This document shows positions 1-7,756 of a stretch of 15,941 bases of DNA, piece after piece; position 1 is the first letter of the stretch; each line of letters starts with the position of its first letter. Source of the stretch: Burkholderiales bacterium. GTDB taxonomy: Bacteria > Pseudomonadota > Gammaproteobacteria > Burkholderiales > SG8-41. The stretch is from assembly GCA_005800795.1 (NCBI GenBank), contig SYEN01000086.1:1-15941 (forward strand), read 5' to 3'. The notes under the pieces are model-generated. The model was not told the origin of the DNA. It made no database searches and was given only the letters and a program-made list of their open reading frames with translations. A program made the translations under genes and the position numbers.

Positions 1-479
1 ATGCTTTGCGCCAGTCCGCGCAGCGCAAATTTGCCCATGGCGAAGGCGGAGGATTGCGCGAAACCTTTCACGCTGGCCGAAGCGCCCGTAAAAATAATCG
101 TACCCGCGCCCGCCTTCAACATGCGCCTGGCCGCTGCCTGCCCGACGAGAAAACCGCCGTAGGCGCTGATCGAAATCGCGTTCGCCACCAGCGCGGGATC
201 CAGTTCAATCAGCGGCCCGCGCACCCGTCCGCTGGCGTTGTAGACCACAACCTTTGGCGCAGCGCACAGTTTGTCGACTTGTGTGTAGAGGGCTTCAACC
301 TGCGCGGGCTGCGAAGCATCGCACGTCACAGTGGTGGCGCCGGTTTCGTCGCACAACGCTTTGAGTTTGCCGGTGTCGCGTGCGGCGAGCACGCAGTGCA
401 TGCCTTCGCGCGTGAAGGCGCGGACAAGCGATGCGCTCAGGCCGCTGCCTGCGCCGATGATTAGAGCGATATCAGACAT
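1..479 (-). CDS. SDR-family oxidoreductase-like protein, 3' end beyond the left edge
   Basis: The first 159 codons of a short-chain dehydrogenase/reductase fold lie here; the C-terminus is outside the window. The start ATG (477-479) has a purine-rich AAAAGAGAT stretch upstream. Visible are an N-terminal beta strand and dinucleotide loop (IIGAGSGLSAS, residues 7-17), in which the last glycine of the usual GxxxGxG is Ser15. An NxSG-type segment (NASG, 81-84) and a strand ending TGASAS with the catalytic-type Ser134 follow. The active-site YxxxK position reads F-A-M-G-K (146-150), so the catalytic tyrosine is phenylalanine while the lysine is kept. The fold assignment is secure. Classical NAD(P)H-dependent carbonyl chemistry is doubtful, and the protein may be a binding protein or use altered chemistry. 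It follows two Bug genes on the same strand, 178 bases after the nearer one. Confidence 0.85.
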   Translation of the reverse strand, partial: MSDIALIIGAGSGLSASLVRAFTREGMHCVLAARDTGKLKALCDETGATTVTCDASQPAQVEALYTQVDKLCAAPKVVVYNASGRVRGPLIELDPALVANAISISAYGGFLVGQAAARRMLKAGAGTIIFTGASASVKGFAQSSAFAMGKFALRGLAQS

Positions 480-534
480 AGTTGATCTCTTTTGATGTGG
501 TCATTCTGGTAAAGGCCAGCGTCCGGGCTGCAAA

Positions 535-555
535 CCGATATGAGGCTTGTATCGG
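535..555. other. Short inverted repeat between bug1 and the SDR gene
   Basis: The arms CCGATA and TATCGG pair perfectly around a 9-base loop. On the minus strand the hairpin is followed by TTTGC, so it could be a weak terminator for the upstream Bug gene. The stem is only 6 bp and there is no real T tract. The rest of the 480-657 gap shows nothing recognisable. Confidence 0.2.
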
Positions 556-642
556 AAATCCGGCTTCATGACGACCGTGGAAGGGTTTGTGCGTTACCCC
601 AATGTTGGCATAACAGGGGAATTGACGCATCAAGGCGAATGC

Positions 643-655
643 AAATCAAATACTT
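643..655 (-). repeat. Partial copy (E) of the AT-rich dispersed repeat
   Basis: On the minus strand AAGTATTTGATTT matches repeat copy A over 13 bases, then diverges. It lies immediately 3' of the stop codon of the first Bug gene. It is short and could be coincidental; it is listed because the same motif recurs nearby in longer form. Confidence 0.3.
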
Positions 656-657
656 GC

Positions 658-1650
658 CTACTGCTGCGCAATCCCCGCATCCTTGATCACCTTGGCCCAA
701 CGCACGATATCCGCTCGGATGTATTGATCGAATTCCTCACGTGTGCTGGGCGCAAGATCGATGCCGAGTTCGGTAAGCCGCTGCTGAATTTCCGGGATAC
801 GCAGTACGGTGTGGATGTCGGCATTCAGCTTGTCGAGGATCGCCACGGGCGTGCCCGCCGGTGCGCAAACGCCGTACCACGACTGCACTTCGTAGCTGGG
901 GTAGCCGGATTCCGCCACAGTCGGCACATTGGGCATTTGCGGGGAGCGCTGGGCGCTGGTTACCGCAAGTGCCCGCAGGCGGCCGGAGGCCACGGGCTGC
1001 ACGCTGGCCGGCAGGTTCGACATATTAATCGGCAACTGGCCACCGATGGTGTCGGACAACCCTTGCGCCGCAATTTTGTAGGGCACATTGACGATATCGA
1101 TTTTCGCCATAAGCTTTAGCAACTCCATCGACAATTGCGGCGACACGCCGGGCAGCCCGGAGGAATAAGACAGCTTGCCGGGGTTGGCGCGCGCGTAAGC
1201 GATCATTTCCTTGAGCGTGCGAAACGGCGCGGAGGGATGCGAGATGAAAATATTGGGCATGTTGCCGATGCGTGTCACCGTGGCGATGTCGCGCAGCTGG
1301 TCATACGGCATTTTGGCGAACAGCGATATGGCAATCGCGCTGGACGCGACGTTGCATTGAATCAGCGTGTGTCCGTCGGGCGGGGATTTGGCGACAAACG
1401 CGGTGCCGCTCACGCCAGCAGCTCCCACGCGGTTGTCGACGATGACCTGCTGGCCCCAGGCGCGGGTGAGGCGATCTGCTATCAGGCGCCCGACGATGTC
1501 AGGCGAGGCGCCCGCGCCGAAAGGCACCACGTAGCGCACGGTTTTGACGGGAAAGTTCTGCGCACCAGCTGCCGATGAGCACAGGGCAGCTGCGACTGCG
1601 GCGACAACCATCACCGCCCGGTGTTGGCCCAGGAACACGTTGCGCATCAT
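658..1650 (-). CDS. Tripartite tricarboxylate transporter solute-binding protein (Bug family), bug1
   Basis: This encodes a 330-residue periplasmic binding protein of normal length for the family. An N-terminal Sec signal (basic MMRNVFLGQHR, alanine-rich core, likely cleavage at AGA|QN near residue 30) is followed by the family blocks: PVKTVRYVVPFGAG, the ligand-loop segment VDNRVGAAG, PDGHTL, the hinge region VNVPYK, and a C-terminal RWAKVIKDAGI helix. The usual PGG-x-x-D turn reads GAGASPD, a common variant. Start choice: AGGAGG lies 4 bases from the ATG at 1650 and 7 bases from the next ATG at 1647, so 1647 may be the true start. Family members bind carboxylic acids and similar small molecules; the ligand is not predictable here. 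It may be co-transcribed with bug2 and the downstream SDR gene. Confidence 0.93.
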   Translation of the reverse strand: MMRNVFLGQHRAVMVVAAVAAALCSSAAGAQNFPVKTVRYVVPFGAGASPDIVGRLIADRLTRAWGQQVIVDNRVGAAGVSGTAFVAKSPPDGHTLIQCNVASSAIAISLFAKMPYDQLRDIATVTRIGNMPNIFISHPSAPFRTLKEMIAYARANPGKLSYSSGLPGVSPQLSMELLKLMAKIDIVNVPYKIAAQGLSDTIGGQLPINMSNLPASVQPVASGRLRALAVTSAQRSPQMPNVPTVAESGYPSYEVQSWYGVCAPAGTPVAILDKLNADIHTVLRIPEIQQRLTELGIDLAPSTREEFDQYIRADIVRWAKVIKDAGIAQQ

Positions 1651-1758
1651 GGCGCCTCCTCTCTGAAGGAACTGCAGATGGGTATCGCGGGTCTTTTCTA
1701 TGCCTTCAATCTATACCGCATGGCCCGCAGCGTTAATGTGACGTACTTTGTTTGTATG

Positions 1759-1791
1759 TTGTAAGTATTTGATTTAATTGATATTTATTTG
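1759..1791 (+). repeat. AT-rich dispersed repeat, copy A
   Basis: The 21-base core begins at 1761 (GTAAGTATTTG, then ATTTAATTGA) and matches copies B and D at 19 of 21 positions. It is intergenic, between bug1 and the stop codon of bug2, in strongly AT-rich DNA that contrasts with its surroundings. The rest of the 1651-1797 gap holds the bug1 ribosome binding site and no clear promoter. Confidence 0.7.
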
Positions 1792-1797
1792 CGGCTG

Positions 1798-2793
1798 TTA
1801 TTGTGCGGTGACGCCAATCGCTTTCACCAATTTACCCCAGCGCGCCAGATCGGCGCGCACCAGTGTGTTGACTTCATCCGGCGTCATCAAAGCCGGTTCC
1901 GCGCCCTGCTGGCGTATGAAATTGGCGTACTCCGGCTGGTTCATCACCTGCGCAATGGCCTGATGCAGGCGCTGCACCACCGCTTGCGGCGTTTTCGCCG
2001 GCGCGAAGATACCCAGCCACTGCGCCACGTCGTAGCCCTTGAGACCCTGTTCGTCCATGGTGGCCAAGTCCGGCAGCACCAGCGAACGCTTGAGCGGTGT
2101 GACACCGATGCCGCGTATCTTGCCTTGCTTGATGAAGGGTGCGGAGTTGGTGACGCTGGAACACAGCACTTCGGTGTGGCCGGCAATGGTGTCGATCATG
2201 GCCGGCGTGCCGCCTTTGTAGGGGATGTGCAGCATCTTGATGCCGGCCATGTTCAAGAACAGTTCGGTGCATAGATGCGGCGTGCTGCCCACGCCGGCCG
2301 AGGCGTAACGCAGTTCGCCGGGGCGCGCTTTGGCGAGTGCGATCAGCTCCTTCATGTTCTTTGCCGGCACCGAGGGGTGCACCACAATGATGTACGGCGC
2401 CAACGCCACCATCGCCACCGGCACGAAATCGCGCAGGGTGTCATAGCCGAGTTTCGGATACACAAACGGCGCGATGGTCAGCGCGCCGGTCACGCCCACC
2501 AGCAGTGTGTAACCGTCGGCCGGCGATTTCGCCACCTGCTCGGTGCCGACCGTGCCGCCTGCGCCGGAGCGGTTGTCGAAAATCACCGTCTGCCCCAGTG
2601 GCTCGGCCAGCCGCTGCGCCAGCGCGCGGCCGAGCACGTCGTTCACGCTGGTGCCAGCGGGAAACGGCAGCACCATGCGGATCGGCTTGACGGGAAAGGT
2701 CTGTCCTGAGCCCGTCGTGGGGTTTTGCGCGCTGGCGATTGCGGAAATCGACAATAGCCCGGCGACCGCCATCACGTTTTGTGCACTACGCAT
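1798..2793 (-). CDS. Tripartite tricarboxylate transporter solute-binding protein (Bug family), bug2
   Basis: This encodes 331 residues from the ATG at 2793. An in-frame ATG at 2877 would add 28 residues ahead of the signal peptide. The 2793 start is preferred because GAGGAAG lies 7 bases upstream and because it puts a typical signal peptide (MRSAQNVMAVAGLLSISAIASA|Q) at the true N-terminus. Family blocks are FPVKPIRMVLPFPAG, FDNRSGAGGTVG, PADGYTLL, LHIPYKGGTPAMID and the terminal RWGKLVKAIGV. A short Gly/Ser/Thr linker follows the cleavage site. It is divergent from the crotonase operon and is the first gene of a minus-strand run (bug2, bug1, SDR). The protein would deliver an organic acid or related ligand to a TctAB permease that is not encoded nearby. 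Confidence 0.93.
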   Translation of the reverse strand: MRSAQNVMAVAGLLSISAIASAQNPTTGSGQTFPVKPIRMVLPFPAGTSVNDVLGRALAQRLAEPLGQTVIFDNRSGAGGTVGTEQVAKSPADGYTLLVGVTGALTIAPFVYPKLGYDTLRDFVPVAMVALAPYIIVVHPSVPAKNMKELIALAKARPGELRYASAGVGSTPHLCTELFLNMAGIKMLHIPYKGGTPAMIDTIAGHTEVLCSSVTNSAPFIKQGKIRGIGVTPLKRSLVLPDLATMDEQGLKGYDVAQWLGIFAPAKTPQAVVQRLHQAIAQVMNQPEYANFIRQQGAEPALMTPDEVNTLVRADLARWGKLVKAIGVTAQ

Positions 2794-2800
2794 AACGTTT

Positions 2801-2807
2801 CTTCCTC
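2801..2807 (-). promoter_or_regulatory. Ribosome binding site that fixes the bug2 start
   Basis: GAGGAAG on the minus strand ends 7 bases before the ATG at 2793. The upstream in-frame ATG at 2877 has no comparable site, so the shorter protein is chosen. Confidence 0.7.
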
Positions 2808-2909
2808 GATTTAGATCTGCCCATATTAGTCCAAAACGCGGCACGCGGAGTGGCGATGACAACACCTTGTCCGGCATAATGGCTTGATTGTTTTCACTAG
2901 GGAAAACCC

Positions 2910-3683
2910 ATGTCCTTTCAATGCATCAAAGTCGAGGTCGACGAGTTTATCGCGACCGTCACCATGGACCGCCCGCCGGTCAACGCACAAAACGCGCAGT
3001 TTCGCGAGGAGATCATCGACGCGTTTGATTCTTTCAGCGACCGCGACGACGTGCGCGTGGCCGTCCTCACCGGCGCGGGCAAGGTGTTTTGCGCGGGCGC
3101 GGATATCAAGGAGCGCATCGGCCTGGTCAAAAAACCCGGCGATTACTGGCGCCACAATCGCGGCGCGCGCGAATACTCAAACGCCATCCGTGAGTGCAAA
3201 AAGCCGGTGATCGCAGCCGTGAATGGCGCGGCACTCGGCGCGGGTTTTGGCGTGATGACGGCTTGCGACATCATGCTCGCTTCGGACAATGCCACGTTCG
3301 GCATGCCGGAAATCGACGTCGGGCTGGCGGGCGGCTGCGCGTTTATTTCGCGCCTGTTCAGCAAATCGCGCGGCCGGCGCATCGTGTTTACCGGCGAGCG
3401 TTTTTCCGCGGCGGAGCTGTATCGCCTGGGCGTGATCGAATGGTGCGGCCCGCGCGAGCAGTTGATGGATGAGGCAATGAAAATCGCGCGCAACATCGCC
3501 TCCAAAAGCCCGCTGGCGATCAAGCTGGCGAAAGAGGCCTACAACGTGGTGGAAAACATGCCGCAACGCGACGGCTACCGCTTTGAACAAAACATCACCG
3601 AGCAGTTGTCGCACACCGAAGATGCGCGTGAAGCGCAACGCGCGTTCGCAGAGAAACGTAAACCCGTGTTCAAGGGGCGCTGA
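2910..3683 (+). CDS. Enoyl-CoA hydratase/isomerase family protein (crotonase)
   Basis: This is a 257-residue crotonase of full family length. The start ATG is preceded by AGGGAAA. Oxyanion-hole and CoA-binding segments are visible: FCAGADIKE (60-68) and AAVNGAALGAG (102-112). Aligned by eye with rat mitochondrial enoyl-CoA hydratase, the position of the first catalytic glutamate is Gly114 (AGFGVM), while the second is kept as Glu134 (FGMPEID). A single retained acid fits isomerase-type or other crotonase chemistry better than classical two-glutamate hydration. The C-terminal helices (AFAEKRKPVFKGR) are typical. The stop overlaps the start of the acyl-CoA synthetase gene by one base (TGATG), so the two are probably translationally coupled. 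The enzyme probably acts on the acyl-CoA made by that synthetase; the substrate is unknown. Confidence 0.92.
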   Translation: MSFQCIKVEVDEFIATVTMDRPPVNAQNAQFREEIIDAFDSFSDRDDVRVAVLTGAGKVFCAGADIKERIGLVKKPGDYWRHNRGAREYSNAIRECKKPVIAAVNGAALGAGFGVMTACDIMLASDNATFGMPEIDVGLAGGCAFISRLFSKSRGRRIVFTGERFSAAELYRLGVIEWCGPREQLMDEAMKIARNIASKSPLAIKLAKEAYNVVENMPQRDGYRFEQNITEQLSHTEDAREAQRAFAEKRKPVFKGR

Positions 3684-5845
3684 TGGCTGATAGCCGCCGG
3701 GGCGTTTACGCTCACGAAGAACTCACGCGGCTTTTCAATCCGCGCAGTGTTGCCATTTACGGCGCGTCGCCCAATCCCGTGTCCATCGGTGCGCGCACCA
3801 TCGCCAATCTTGCGCGCTTTCAGGGGAAGCTGTACCGCGTCAACCCGCGCTACGACAAAATCGGTGACGCGCCGTGTTATCCGTCGATAGCCGCAGTGCC
3901 TGAAAAGCCCGACTGCGTGGTGCTGGCGATGCCGCGCGATGGCATCGAGGCCGCGCTGCTGGATTGCGCGAATCACGGCACGGGTGGTGCGGTGATATTC
4001 GCTTCGGGCTATACAGAAACCGGCGCCGCCGAGCGCGTAGCAGAACAGGCGCGCATCACCGCCATTGCGCATGAGACCGGCATCAAGGTGGTCGGCCCCA
4101 ACTGTCTGGGTTTCGTCAATTTTGCTTCCACGGCTTCGGTGTCGTTCGCCTCGGGCGAAATGCGCGTGGACCCGCCGCGCGGGCCGGCCATCGGCATTGC
4201 CAGCCAGTCAGGCGCGCTGGGTTTCGCGCTGGGGCAGGCGGAACGGCGCGGCCTGCCCATCAGCCACGTGCTGACCTTCGGCAACGGCGCCGACGTAAAT
4301 ATTGCTGATGAAATCGCCTACCTCGCGGGCGATCCGGGCTGCGCGGTAATCGCCTGCCTGTTCGAGGGCATGGCACATCCGCTGCAGCTGTTGGAAGCGG
4401 GCGAACGCGCATGGCGCGCGGGCAAGGCAGTGGTGATCTGCAAACTCGGAACGGGTAAGGCGGCGGCCACTGCCGCGCTGTCGCACACCGGGTCGTTGGC
4501 GGGTTCCACCGAGGCGTATTTTGCGATGTTCGAGCGCGCAGGTTTTGTGGTGGTGCCCGCCATTGAACATCTGATGGAGACGGCAGCCTTTTTTGCCAAG
4601 ACAGGCCGGCCCAAGGCCAAAGGTGTGGCGGTGATTGGTGCATCGGGTGGCGCGCTGATAGCCTCCACCGACGCGGCCGAAGTGCACGGCGTGCCCATGC
4701 CGCAGCCGGAGGAAGAAACCCAACAGCGCCTGCGGCCCTTTGTGCCGGAATTCGGTGCACTGCGTAATCCGTGTGATCTCACCGCGATGATGACGCGCGA
4801 TCACGCTACCGCCGGCAACGCGGTCGAAGCCATGCTGAGCAGCGATGCGTATGGCGCGCTGGTGTTGCCACACAGCACGCTGAGTCAGGGCAATGTCGCG
4901 CGCCTGCCGGGCATCAGTGCGGCGGGCCGCAAACTCGGCAAGCCGGTGTGCCTGCCGTTTTGCGGCGGCTGGCTCGCGGGCCCCGGTCTGCTTGAAGCGG
5001 AAAACGATCCGCATGTGCAGTGCTTTCAATCCATCGACCGCTGTTTTGCTACGCTGGCGGCATGGCACAAGCGTGATGAGCGAGTCAGCGCCGGGGAAAA
5101 ACACGGACCGCGAACAACCACGCGAGTGTCGCCGGCGGATGCCGCGGGTAAAGCTGCACGGCTGATGGCCGCATCCAGCAACAGAACGCTCACCGAACGC
5201 GAATCCAAACAAGTGCTGGCCGCGTACGGCGTGCCGGTGGTGGGCGAACAGTTGGTGCAGTCAGCGGCGGAAGCGGTGAGTGCCGCTGAACAATTGGGCT
5301 TTCCCGTCGTGTTGAAACTGGAGTCGCCCGACGTGCCGCACAAAACCGAAGCCGGCGTGATCCGTCTCAATCTGCACACGGCGGCTCAAGTATCCAAAGC
5401 GTTCGATGAAATAATATTCAATAAAAACAAATACTTACAAAGCATTCCGCCCGGGCGCATTTACGGTGTGCTGGTGCAGCCGATGCTGCCAGCCGGGTTG
5501 GAAATCATGGTGGGCGCGCGCATTGATCCGCAGTTTGGCCCGTTGATTGTTGCCGGGCTGGGCGGCATTTTTGTCGAACTGCTGAAAGACACCGCACTGG
5601 AACTCGCGCCCGTCACGCCGTTGGAAGCGCACGCCATGCTGCACAAACTCAAGGGCCGCAAGTTACTCGATGGTTTTCGCGGCAGCGCGGCGGTAAATGG
5701 AGATGCACTGGCCGATGTGATCGTGCGCCTGTCGGAATTCGCCAGCGATCAGCAGGACGTGATCACCGAACTGGATGTAAATCCGCTGATCTGCGCCGGC
5801 GGCCGTGTGGTGGCGGTGGATGCCTTGATCGTGAAGCGTCTGTAG
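3683..5845 (+). CDS. NDP-forming acyl-CoA synthetase, fused alpha and beta domains
   Basis: This encodes 720 residues covering the whole architecture of the ADP/GDP-forming acyl-CoA synthetase family. The CoA-binding Rossmann domain spans about 14-145 (SVAIYGASP, VGPNCLG). Succinyl-CoA-ligase-like domains span about 165-460, with the phosphohistidine loop SHTGSLAGS (His268). An ATP-grasp domain spans about 490-720, with a second conserved histidine in DVPHKTEAGV (His553) and the metal-binding ELDVNPL (696-702). No C-terminal acetyltransferase domain is present, so this is not a Pat-type lysine acetylase. It would make an acyl-CoA from an organic acid, CoA and ATP for the coupled upstream crotonase. 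Oddity: codons 577-587 (IIFNKNKYLQS) use rare AT-rich codons (ATA, ATA, TTA) and coincide exactly with dispersed repeat copy B on the opposite strand. Confidence 0.93.
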   Translation: MADSRRGVYAHEELTRLFNPRSVAIYGASPNPVSIGARTIANLARFQGKLYRVNPRYDKIGDAPCYPSIAAVPEKPDCVVLAMPRDGIEAALLDCANHGTGGAVIFASGYTETGAAERVAEQARITAIAHETGIKVVGPNCLGFVNFASTASVSFASGEMRVDPPRGPAIGIASQSGALGFALGQAERRGLPISHVLTFGNGADVNIADEIAYLAGDPGCAVIACLFEGMAHPLQLLEAGERAWRAGKAVVICKLGTGKAAATAALSHTGSLAGSTEAYFAMFERAGFVVVPAIEHLMETAAFFAKTGRPKAKGVAVIGASGGALIASTDAAEVHGVPMPQPEEETQQRLRPFVPEFGALRNPCDLTAMMTRDHATAGNAVEAMLSSDAYGALVLPHSTLSQGNVARLPGISAAGRKLGKPVCLPFCGGWLAGPGLLEAENDPHVQCFQSIDRCFATLAAWHKRDERVSAGEKHGPRTTTRVSPADAAGKAARLMAASSNRTLTERESKQVLAAYGVPVVGEQLVQSAAEAVSAAEQLGFPVVLKLESPDVPHKTEAGVIRLNLHTAAQVSKAFDEIIFNKNKYLQSIPPGRIYGVLVQPMLPAGLEIMVGARIDPQFGPLIVAGLGGIFVELLKDTALELAPVTPLEAHAMLHKLKGRKLLDGFRGSAAVNGDALADVIVRLSEFASDQQDVITELDVNPLICAGGRVVAVDALIVKRL
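5409..5442 (-). repeat. AT-rich dispersed repeat, copy B, inside a coding region
   Basis: On the minus strand the 21-base core (5418-5438) is identical to copy D: GTAAGTATTTG followed directly by TTTTTATTGA. It lies within the ATP-grasp domain of the acyl-CoA synthetase without breaking its frame and encodes the EIIFNKNKYLQS segment in the sense direction. Flanking codons return at once to the high-GC usage of the gene. Confidence 0.75.
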
Positions 5846-5856
5846 TATTCCACTAC
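5842..5856. terminator. Small inverted repeat over two convergent stop codons
   Basis: The arms GTAGT and ACTAC surround the loop ATTCC. The repeat contains the TAG of the acyl-CoA synthetase (5843-5845) and the TAG of the amidohydrolase (5853-5855, minus). A 5-bp stem is weak and has no T tract, so terminator function is only a possibility. Confidence 0.25.
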
Positions 5857-6881
5857 GCGATTTTGTATACGCGCGCAGCGGTGTCGTGGAACATCGCGGC
5901 ACGTTCGCCCGCTGAATAATTCTTCGAGAAGCGCTTGAACGCGTTGTACATCACGTTGTAGGAGAACGACACCTTGTCCACCGGGAAATTGCTCTCGAAC
6001 ATGCAGCGTGCGGGCGTGAATTTTTCGATGCAGTAGCTGAGTATCGGCGCCATGTCGAGGGCGAGTTCTTCCGAACCGATGGGCTTGTGGCGCGTGTGCC
6101 AGTCAAAGCCGTTGCGCGTCATGCCGATGCCGCCGAGTTTCACCACCACGTTGGGGCAGGCGGCAACCGCGGCGATGCCGTTGCGCCAAGTGGCCATGAC
6201 TTCCTCGTCGCGACCGCCATAAGGTCCCGTGCGCAACAGCCCGCCGACGTGATTGAGAATAATGGTGAGTTCCGGCACGGCCTTGGCGAAGGCCGCGAGT
6301 TCGGGCAACTGCGGGTGGTAGACCCAGCCTTCGAGGGCCATGCCCTTGCGTGCCAACACGCGCGCGCCGGCTCGAAATGGGTCGCTGGCCATCTGGCCCG
6401 GCATTTTGTGCGCCGCGGAGTTTTCCACTTCGGGGTGCGGATCCCAAGTCACCGAGTGGCGTATGCCGCGAAAACGGTTGGGGCTGGCGGTTTGCAGCGC
6501 ATCCAGCACCGGCGCCACTTTGTCGCCAAGATTCAGGTTGGCGTGGCCGATGATCGCAGCCGCCGCACGTGGTGAACCGTACAAACCGCTCGCGCTGGCG
6601 GCGGCGATGCCCTGTACAAATTCCACTTCACCCACCGGACGCATTTCGTCCGCAACGGAGCCGCGTTCACGGTACATCGAACGGCACTCGATGAATACCG
6701 TCGAACGCACATTGTGTCCGCCGGTGATATCGGCGAGCAGTTCGTCGAGCAAATAGCGCTGATAGGGCGTGCGCTCGGCGCGGCGATCCCAGAAATGATG
6801 ATGCGGATCGCAAATGGGGAGCTCAGGTTCGAGGATGGATTCCGTGGTCAGTGCGTGCCAGTCATTTCCACCGTAAGGCAT
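5853..6881 (-). CDS. Amidohydrolase (metal-dependent hydrolase, TIM-barrel Amidohydro_2 type)
   Basis: This encodes 342 residues from the ATG at 6881, which has GGGAGAA just upstream; the open frame extends further upstream, but that part shows no family features. Metal-site signatures are present: DPHHHFWD (25-32; HxH at 27 and 29), a mid-barrel histidine in ILNHVGG (His211), and the C-terminal FESNFPVDK (295-303), whose aspartate (302) is the usual metal-linked acid. The family includes 2-pyrone-4,6-dicarboxylate lactonase and other lactone or C-C/amide hydrolases. The protein is probably cytoplasmic, as there is no signal peptide. It lies 32 bases downstream of the ThuA-like gene on the same strand, so the two are probably an operon, and it converges on the acyl-CoA synthetase. 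The substrate is not determined. Confidence 0.92.
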   Translation of the reverse strand: MPYGGNDWHALTTESILEPELPICDPHHHFWDRRAERTPYQRYLLDELLADITGGHNVRSTVFIECRSMYRERGSVADEMRPVGEVEFVQGIAAASASGLYGSPRAAAAIIGHANLNLGDKVAPVLDALQTASPNRFRGIRHSVTWDPHPEVENSAAHKMPGQMASDPFRAGARVLARKGMALEGWVYHPQLPELAAFAKAVPELTIILNHVGGLLRTGPYGGRDEEVMATWRNGIAAVAACPNVVVKLGGIGMTRNGFDWHTRHKPIGSEELALDMAPILSYCIEKFTPARCMFESNFPVDKVSFSYNVMYNAFKRFSKNYSAGERAAMFHDTAARVYKIA

Positions 6882-6913
6882 GGAGTTCTCCCGATAGGGG
6901 TTGGACGAAGATC

Positions 6914-7711
6914 TTATGCAGGGGTGTAGTTGATCGCATTGCGCAGCAGCGTATCCCAGGCAGAACTTTCCCACGCACCGCGCATGACCGGGCGCTCGGC
7001 ATCCTGCGGGCGGCCCTCGCGTGAGGCCGGATTGTGGCAATGGCCCAGCGCGAAATAGGTGACCACACCCTTGCCCAGGGCACGGGTGTAGCCGAGCACG
7101 CGCGTCTTGCCGTCGGGTTGCAGTGAGCTATCGGCTGGATAAAGCCGGGTCACGATATCGGACACGGCTCGTGCGCCGTAATCGGCAGTCAGCAATAGGT
7201 GTGTGTTCGCGGCATCCTGCAGCTCGACGAAGTACGGTTCGTCTTCGACTTCGAACGACCCACTCACGCCTTGTGTCAACGGATGGGTTGCATCGCGCAC
7301 GTCGACTGTGAATTTGCACAATGGCGGATGTGTCAAAAACATGCAGCCCAGCAGCGCGTGATGTTCGGTCTTGACGGTACGGCGCTGGCGCACACCGTCC
7401 ACGCGCTCGGCCCGCCCGCCACTGGTGCCATGCAACGCCAGCCAATGGCCGCCCGCTTCCAGCCACGGTTTAAGCGCGGCGCACTGCGCGGCATCCGGGT
7501 AGGGGCCGGCGACATAGGTAACAAGCAGCCGGCTTACCGCCAGCCATTTGGCGAGATCTCCAAAATCGTTGGCCACTGATGCCGGCATGCTTTTTTCGGC
7601 AAGCAGCGTCAGCAGCCGCAGCCGAGCGTGATCGTGGTCGTGTCCGGCGGGCGAGCCAGCCGGGAATCCGCCAGTGATGACGTGGGCCCGGGGAAATTTT
7701 ATCTCTGCCAT
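6914..7711 (-). CDS. ThuA-like domain protein
   Basis: This encodes 265 residues, the usual size of a single ThuA (trehalose-utilisation-like, glutamine-amidotransferase-fold) domain. Diagnostic segments are HVITGGFPAG near the start, a histidine cluster HDHDH (24-28), the strand-turn LALHGT (91-96), the acidic motif EDEPYFVEL (156-164) and the C-terminal GKGVVTYFALGHCHN (213-227). A GAGG lies upstream of the ATG. ThuA-like proteins occur in sugar and other catabolic clusters, but their biochemical activity is poorly defined. This gene precedes the amidohydrolase by 32 bases and is divergent from bug3. There is no signal peptide, so the protein is probably cytoplasmic. The family call is firm; the role is unknown. 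Confidence 0.87.
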   Translation of the reverse strand: MAEIKFPRAHVITGGFPAGSPAGHDHDHARLRLLTLLAEKSMPASVANDFGDLAKWLAVSRLLVTYVAGPYPDAAQCAALKPWLEAGGHWLALHGTSGGRAERVDGVRQRRTVKTEHHALLGCMFLTHPPLCKFTVDVRDATHPLTQGVSGSFEVEDEPYFVELQDAANTHLLLTADYGARAVSDIVTRLYPADSSLQPDGKTRVLGYTRALGKGVVTYFALGHCHNPASREGRPQDAERPVMRGAWESSAWDTLLRNAINYTPA

Positions 7712-7750
7712 GGGGTGGCCTCGTTTGCGATAAAGGGTGCTTCCGCTTAG

Positions 7751-7756
7751 TATAAT
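7751..7756 (+). promoter_or_regulatory. Candidate -10 box (TATAAT) in the ThuA/bug3 divergent region
   Basis: A perfect TATAAT lies about 80 bases upstream of the bug3 start. The best -35-like hexamer, TTGCGA at 7725-7730, is 20 bases away, which is longer than ideal. The direct repeat AATGCAG (7754-7760 and 7773-7779) overlaps and follows it. Confidence 0.3.

Noticed and set aside
547..1119. Open frame of 190 codons on the plus strand opposite bug1
   Set aside because: It is a shadow of the Bug gene on the opposite strand; the protein shows no recognisable fold or signal.
2794..2877. N-terminal extension of bug2 to an upstream ATG
   Set aside because: It would bury the signal peptide behind 28 residues and has no ribosome binding site, whereas GAGGAAG precedes the ATG at 2793.
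2852..2880. Sigma-70 promoter for the crotonase operon using CATAAT at 2875-2880
   Set aside because: No acceptable -35 hexamer at 16-18 bases; the -10-like bases alone are not enough.
4208..5212. Long open frame (334 codons) antisense to the acyl-CoA synthetase
   Set aside because: It lies wholly opposite a full-length conserved enzyme, its translation is rich in Arg/His/Cys with no domain, and such antisense frames are expected in GC-rich codon usage.
6882..7040. N-terminal extension of the amidohydrolase frame
   Set aside because: The extra residues overlap the end of the ThuA-like gene and its spacer and have no family similarity; the ATG at 6881 has a good ribosome binding site.
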